From Marinospirillum alkalitolerans (GTDB lineage Bacteria > Pseudomonadota > Gammaproteobacteria > Pseudomonadales > Halomonadaceae): DNA of 64,000 bases. Positions 60,855 to 64,000 of this stretch are shown piece after piece. Each line of letters opens with the position of its first letter. Positions within the stretch are counted from its first letter, which is position 1. The notes under the pieces were generated by a model. The model was not told the origin of the DNA. It saw nothing but the letters and a program-made list of their open reading frames with translations, and made no database searches. Position numbers and translations under genes: made by a program. The DNA lies in the NCBI RefSeq assembly GCF_045055655.1, contig NZ_JBANFI010000003.1, positions 248,001 through 312,000 of the forward strand, written 5' to 3'.

Positions 60855-61967
60855 ATGCACCAGCCTTCTCCGATTCAACGCCGCCGCTCTCGTCAGATTC
60901 GCGTGGGTTCCGTCCTTGTGGGCGGTGATGCCCCCATCAGCGTTCAAAGCATGACCAATACCGAGACCTGCGATGTCGCAGCCACAGTGGCACAAATTCG
61001 GCGCATGGAAGAAGCCGGCGTAGACATTGTTCGTGTCTCCGTCCCTAGCATGGAAGCCGCAACCGCCTTTGGCGAGATCCGCAAACAAATCCAGACGCCC
61101 TTAGTGGCCGATATTCATTTTGATTATAAAATTGCGTTGCGCGTCGCAGAACTCGGCGTCGATTGCCTGCGCATCAACCCCGGCAATATTGGCCGCGAGG
61201 ATCGTGTGCGTGAAGTCGTCGCCGCCGCACGCGATAAGGGCATTTCAATCCGCATTGGCGTCAATGCTGGCTCTTTAGAAAAAGACCTGCAAAAAAAATA
61301 TGGCGAGCCAACACCGGCAGCCTTAGTCGAATCAGCCCTGCGCCACGTTGATCATCTGGATCGCCTAGACTTTCAGGAATTTAAAGTCAGCGTGAAGGCC
61401 TCAGATGTCTTTATGGCCGTGGCAGCCTATCGCCAGCTGGCCCAGCAGATAGAGCAACCTCTGCATTTAGGCATTACCGAAGCTGGCGGCCTGCGAGCCG
61501 GCACAGTCAAATCCGCTGTCGGCTTGGGTTTGCTGCTGATGGATGGAATCGGTGATACACTACGCGTTTCGCTTGCCGCAGACCCAGTCGAAGAGGTCAA
61601 GGTGGGCTTTGATCTGCTCAAAAGCCTCAAATTACGCAACAAGGGCGTTAATTTTATTGCCTGCCCCAGCTGTTCACGACAGAACTTTGATGTGGTGGCC
61701 ACGCTCAATGAGCTGGAAAGCCGCGTCGAAGACCTGCTGACACCGATGGATGTGGCGGTGATTGGCTGCATCGTGAACGGCCCAGGAGAGGCCAGAGAAG
61801 CCGATCTTGGCCTCACTGGCGGCAGCCCTCAGCATTTGATTTATATCGATGGCAAGCCTGCCAGCAAGGTCAATTCAGCCCAGCTGGTGGATCAGCTTGA
61901 AGCGCTGATCCGTGAAAAAGCAGCGGCCAAGCAAGCACTCGAAGAACAGATTTTAGCTAAAGGATAA
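60855..61967 (+). CDS. ispG: 4-hydroxy-3-methylbut-2-enyl diphosphate synthase
   Basis: 370 residues from the ATG at 60855 (MHQPSPIQRRRSRQIRVG); a TTG 12 codons earlier is unlikely. TIM-barrel start VQSMTNTETCDV and the C-terminal 4Fe-4S site in CPSCSRQNFDV and IGCIVNGPGEA. Late step of the MEP isoprenoid pathway. Overlong spacing to the Shine-Dalgarno sequence. Confidence 0.96.
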   Translation: MHQPSPIQRRRSRQIRVGSVLVGGDAPISVQSMTNTETCDVAATVAQIRRMEEAGVDIVRVSVPSMEAATAFGEIRKQIQTPLVADIHFDYKIALRVAELGVDCLRINPGNIGREDRVREVVAAARDKGISIRIGVNAGSLEKDLQKKYGEPTPAALVESALRHVDHLDRLDFQEFKVSVKASDVFMAVAAYRQLAQQIEQPLHLGITEAGGLRAGTVKSAVGLGLLLMDGIGDTLRVSLAADPVEEVKVGFDLLKSLKLRNKGVNFIACPSCSRQNFDVVATLNELESRVEDLLTPMDVAVIGCIVNGPGEAREADLGLTGGSPQHLIYIDGKPASKVNSAQLVDQLEALIREKAAAKQALEEQILAKG

Positions 61968-61975
61968 TCCAGAAC

Positions 61976-63277
61976 GTGGCCAAAAAGATTCAAGCGATAC
62001 GCGGTATGAACGATCTGCTGCCCAGCCAATCTCACCGCTGGCAGTATTTAGAACACACAGTAGCCCGTCTGTTGGCCCGCTATGGCTATCAGGAAATCCG
62101 TATGCCAATCGTCGAATCGACGGCCCTGTTCAAGCGCTCGATTGGCGAAGTGACGGATATCGTCGAAAAAGAAATGTACACCTTTGAAGATCGCAATGGT
62201 GATAGCCTGACCCTGCGCCCTGAAGGAACCGCCGGTTGCGTGCGCGCGGCAGAAGAACATGGGCTGCTTTTTAATCAACAACAACGCCTCTGGTATCACG
62301 GTCCCATGTTTCGCCACGAGCGCCCACAAAAAGGGCGTTATCGTCAATTCCACCAAATTGGCGTCGAAACCTTTGGCTTAAATGGCCCTGATATTGATGC
62401 TGAGCTGCTGCTGATCACTGCTCGCCTCTGGCAAGAGCTGGGTCTACTTGAGCATCTCACCCTAGAGCTCAACACCTTAGGCAGTGCTGAAGCCCGTGCC
62501 GCATATAAAGCCGCGCTGACCACTTATCTTCAAGGCCATTTTGACGCTTTAGATGAAGATAGCCAGCGCCGTCTGAGCAGCAATCCACTGCGCATTCTGG
62601 ATTCCAAGGTCGCCAGCACTCAAGCACTGCTCGAAGACGCCCCTGCCTTTGATGACTATCTTGATGCCGCAAGCCGGACACACTTTGAACAGCTCTGCCG
62701 CAAACTGGATGCCGCAGGCGTAGCTTATCGCCTCAATCCCAGGCTGGTACGCGGCCTAGACTACTACAGCAAAACCGTTTTTGAATGGACCACCACCGCG
62801 CTGGGTGCCCAGGGTACTGTCTGTGCCGGTGGGCGCTATGACGGTCTGGTGGAGCAGCTCGGCGGTAAGGCGACACCCGCCGTTGGCTTTGCTATGGGCA
62901 TTGAGCGCCTCGTTTTACTACTCGAAACCCTAGAGCTCTTCCCGGCCGCCCTTGAACAACGGGTGGATGTCTACCTGACAGCCTTGGGTGAGGCAGCTGA
63001 AGCCCAGGCACTGCTTCTAGCAGAGCGTTTGCGCAGCGAACTGCCGCAACTGCGCCTACTCACGCATTGTGGCGGTGGCAGCTTCAAGCAACAAATGAAG
63101 CGTGCCGATCGCTCAGGGGCCACCTTCGCCTTGCTGCTCGGAGAAGATGAAATAGAACAAGGCAGTGTGACCGTTAAACCACTACGTGATGGCCAGGAGC
63201 AACACACCTGCGCCCTCGGCGATCTCGGTCAATTTTTAGCGCGCCATTTGCAAAGCACTGGGGCTCAGTTAAGATAG
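61976..63277 (+). CDS. hisS: histidyl-tRNA synthetase
   Basis: 433 residues from a GTG at 61976. Class II: IRGMNDLLPSQSHRWQYLE, GPMFRHERPQKGRYRQFHQ (motif 2), LVRGLDYYSKTVFEW, AGGRYDGLVEQLGGK and GFAMGIERLVLL (motif 3). Eight bases after ispG. Confidence 0.97.
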   Translation: MAKKIQAIRGMNDLLPSQSHRWQYLEHTVARLLARYGYQEIRMPIVESTALFKRSIGEVTDIVEKEMYTFEDRNGDSLTLRPEGTAGCVRAAEEHGLLFNQQQRLWYHGPMFRHERPQKGRYRQFHQIGVETFGLNGPDIDAELLLITARLWQELGLLEHLTLELNTLGSAEARAAYKAALTTYLQGHFDALDEDSQRRLSSNPLRILDSKVASTQALLEDAPAFDDYLDAASRTHFEQLCRKLDAAGVAYRLNPRLVRGLDYYSKTVFEWTTTALGAQGTVCAGGRYDGLVEQLGGKATPAVGFAMGIERLVLLLETLELFPAALEQRVDVYLTALGEAAEAQALLLAERLRSELPQLRLLTHCGGGSFKQQMKRADRSGATFALLLGEDEIEQGSVTVKPLRDGQEQHTCALGDLGQFLARHLQSTGAQLR

Positions 63278-63349
63278 CCACCATTTGTTTCCAATTGGTG
63301 CGGCTGGACTGACATTTTTTCTTTAGATTACTGACCAGGATAGACCTTT

Positions 63350-63994
63350 ATGCATAGCGATGATGAACAGCTCAATACCCTGAAAGAATGGTGGAGTAAA
63401 AACGGCAAACCGCTCGTCGCTGGCGTGGTGATTGCCGTTGCGGGTGTTGGCGGCTGGAAGGGCTGGGAACATCACCAGATCAGTCAGGCAGTTTCGGCCT
63501 CTGATCTTTATATCGAGCTGACCCAAGTGGTTGCTCAGGGTGTCGGTGAGAGCCGTGATCAACAAGCCCAAGCGCTGATCGATCGCCTCACCCAAGAATA
63601 CGCCAGCAGCGTGTATGCTGATTATGCTCGCTTATTTGCTGCACGCCTTGCTGTCGAGCGTGATGCATTAGAAGAAGCCGAAAGCCATCTGCAAGCTGCA
63701 CTCAGTGCAACGCGCATTGAGGCCATTGAGCTGGTCGCTCGCTTGCGTCTGGCGCGTATTCTGCATTCACAAGAACAACTGGATGAAGCCTTGGCGATTC
63801 TCGATGTGCAGGACAGCGCTGGCTTCACCACTGAATTTCAATCTTTGCGTGGTGATTTGCTGATGGCCAAGGGAGATACCTTTGCCGCACGCGAAGCCTA
63901 TGAGCGCGCACTGGAAGCCAGTCAGATGATTGGTGAATCGGCACCGCTGGTTGAGATCAAACTGGATAGTTTGGCGCATCAAGGTGAGGCCTAA
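63350..63994 (+). CDS. yfgM: YfgM-like tetratricopeptide membrane protein
   Basis: 214 residues. DEQLNTLKEWWSKNGKPL, one helix (VAGVVIAVAGVGGWKGW), then a periplasmic TPR region. This is YfgM (AncA), an ancillary SecYEG/PpiD-associated protein. It follows hisS as in E. coli, and its stop overlaps the next ATG by one base. Confidence 0.92.
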   Translation: MHSDDEQLNTLKEWWSKNGKPLVAGVVIAVAGVGGWKGWEHHQISQAVSASDLYIELTQVVAQGVGESRDQQAQALIDRLTQEYASSVYADYARLFAARLAVERDALEEAESHLQAALSATRIEAIELVARLRLARILHSQEQLDEALAILDVQDSAGFTTEFQSLRGDLLMAKGDTFAAREAYERALEASQMIGESAPLVEIKLDSLAHQGEA

Positions 63995-64000
63995 TGGCGA
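63994..64000 (+). CDS. start of the next gene, cut by the window end (probably bamB)
   Basis: ATGGCGA follows the yfgM stop by one shared base. In gammaproteobacteria bamB lies here, but only two codons are visible, so the name rests on position alone. Confidence 0.4.

Noticed and set aside
1..64000. CRISPR array, prophage, integron or replication origin
   Set aside because: No regularly spaced repeats, phage structural genes, integrase or DnaA-box cluster seen in the window.

Overview
The window comes from the chromosome of a Gram-negative gammaproteobacterium, most likely an Oceanospirillales- or Pseudomonas-like marine or halophilic lineage. This rests on outer-membrane proteins (MipA/OmpV family, porin, DUF4105), a Tat operon, a TonB2/TtpC-type energising cluster, a PilW-type pilotin, and gene orders typical of that group: argS-SPOR-hslVU-DUF971-ubiE-ubiJ-ubiB-hisE-tatABC, queA-tgt-yajC-secDF, suhB/trmJ-cysE-iscR-iscS, and ndk-rlmN-pilW-rodZ-ispG-hisS-yfgM. 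Most of the window is dense housekeeping sequence. I see no prophage, CRISPR array, rRNA or intact transposase gene. The genus assignment is inference; no marker here fixes it.

Layout. 1-3.3 kb: 3' end of a KamA-family radical SAM gene, a SanA/YdcF-like protein, a MipA/OmpV protein behind a clear palindrome, and psd. 3.4-8.3 kb: pgi, overlapping and apparently coupled to four packed genes. These are a MotA/ZorA-like channel with a long helical tail, a MotB/ZorB-like OmpA protein, an unrecognised Cys-rich protein and a DUF3087 membrane protein; this is the best candidate here for an undescribed system. 8.35-9.4 kb: two small unknown genes and two related CTAG-bounded MITE-like elements. 9.4-17 kb: ppk with a long basic N-terminal extension, hemB, elbB, then an operon of two ODP-type di-iron proteins and a degenerate HD-GYP protein. 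17-27 kb: Tat, ubiquinone (ubiB/J/E), HslVU protease and argS blocks. 27-36.7 kb: porin, CYTH triphosphatase, Na/Pi transporter, argA, lipoprotein hydrolase, DUF4105 and DUF3015. 36.7-38.4 kb: a small accessory-looking patch (DUF6882, Cys-rich unknown) beside tRNA-Leu(CAA). 38.5-44 kb: queA-tgt-yajC-secD-secF. 44-50.4 kb: ferric-iron binding protein followed by DUF3450-ttpC-exbB-exbD-tonB-TPR, probably one iron-uptake unit. 50.6-57.1 kb: a SuhB whose metal ligands are largely lost, trmJ-cysE, ybiT, and a reduced isc locus (iscR, iscS, iscA only). 57.1-64 kb: ndk, rlmN, pilW, rodZ, ispG, hisS, yfgM and the first bases of the next gene.

How the genes connect. ubiE, ubiJ and ubiB serve ubiquinone synthesis; tatABC exports folded proteins; yajC-secDF supports Sec export; queA and tgt make queuosine, and trmJ and rlmN modify RNA. 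The isc locus has the desulfurase and an A-type carrier but no scaffold, chaperones or ferredoxin, and its IscS lacks the usual C-terminal tail. Starts were chosen from Shine-Dalgarno spacing and family alignment; several differ from the longest open frame (psd, pgi, tgt, elbB, exbB, iscR, ndk, ispG, the CYTH gene and others).
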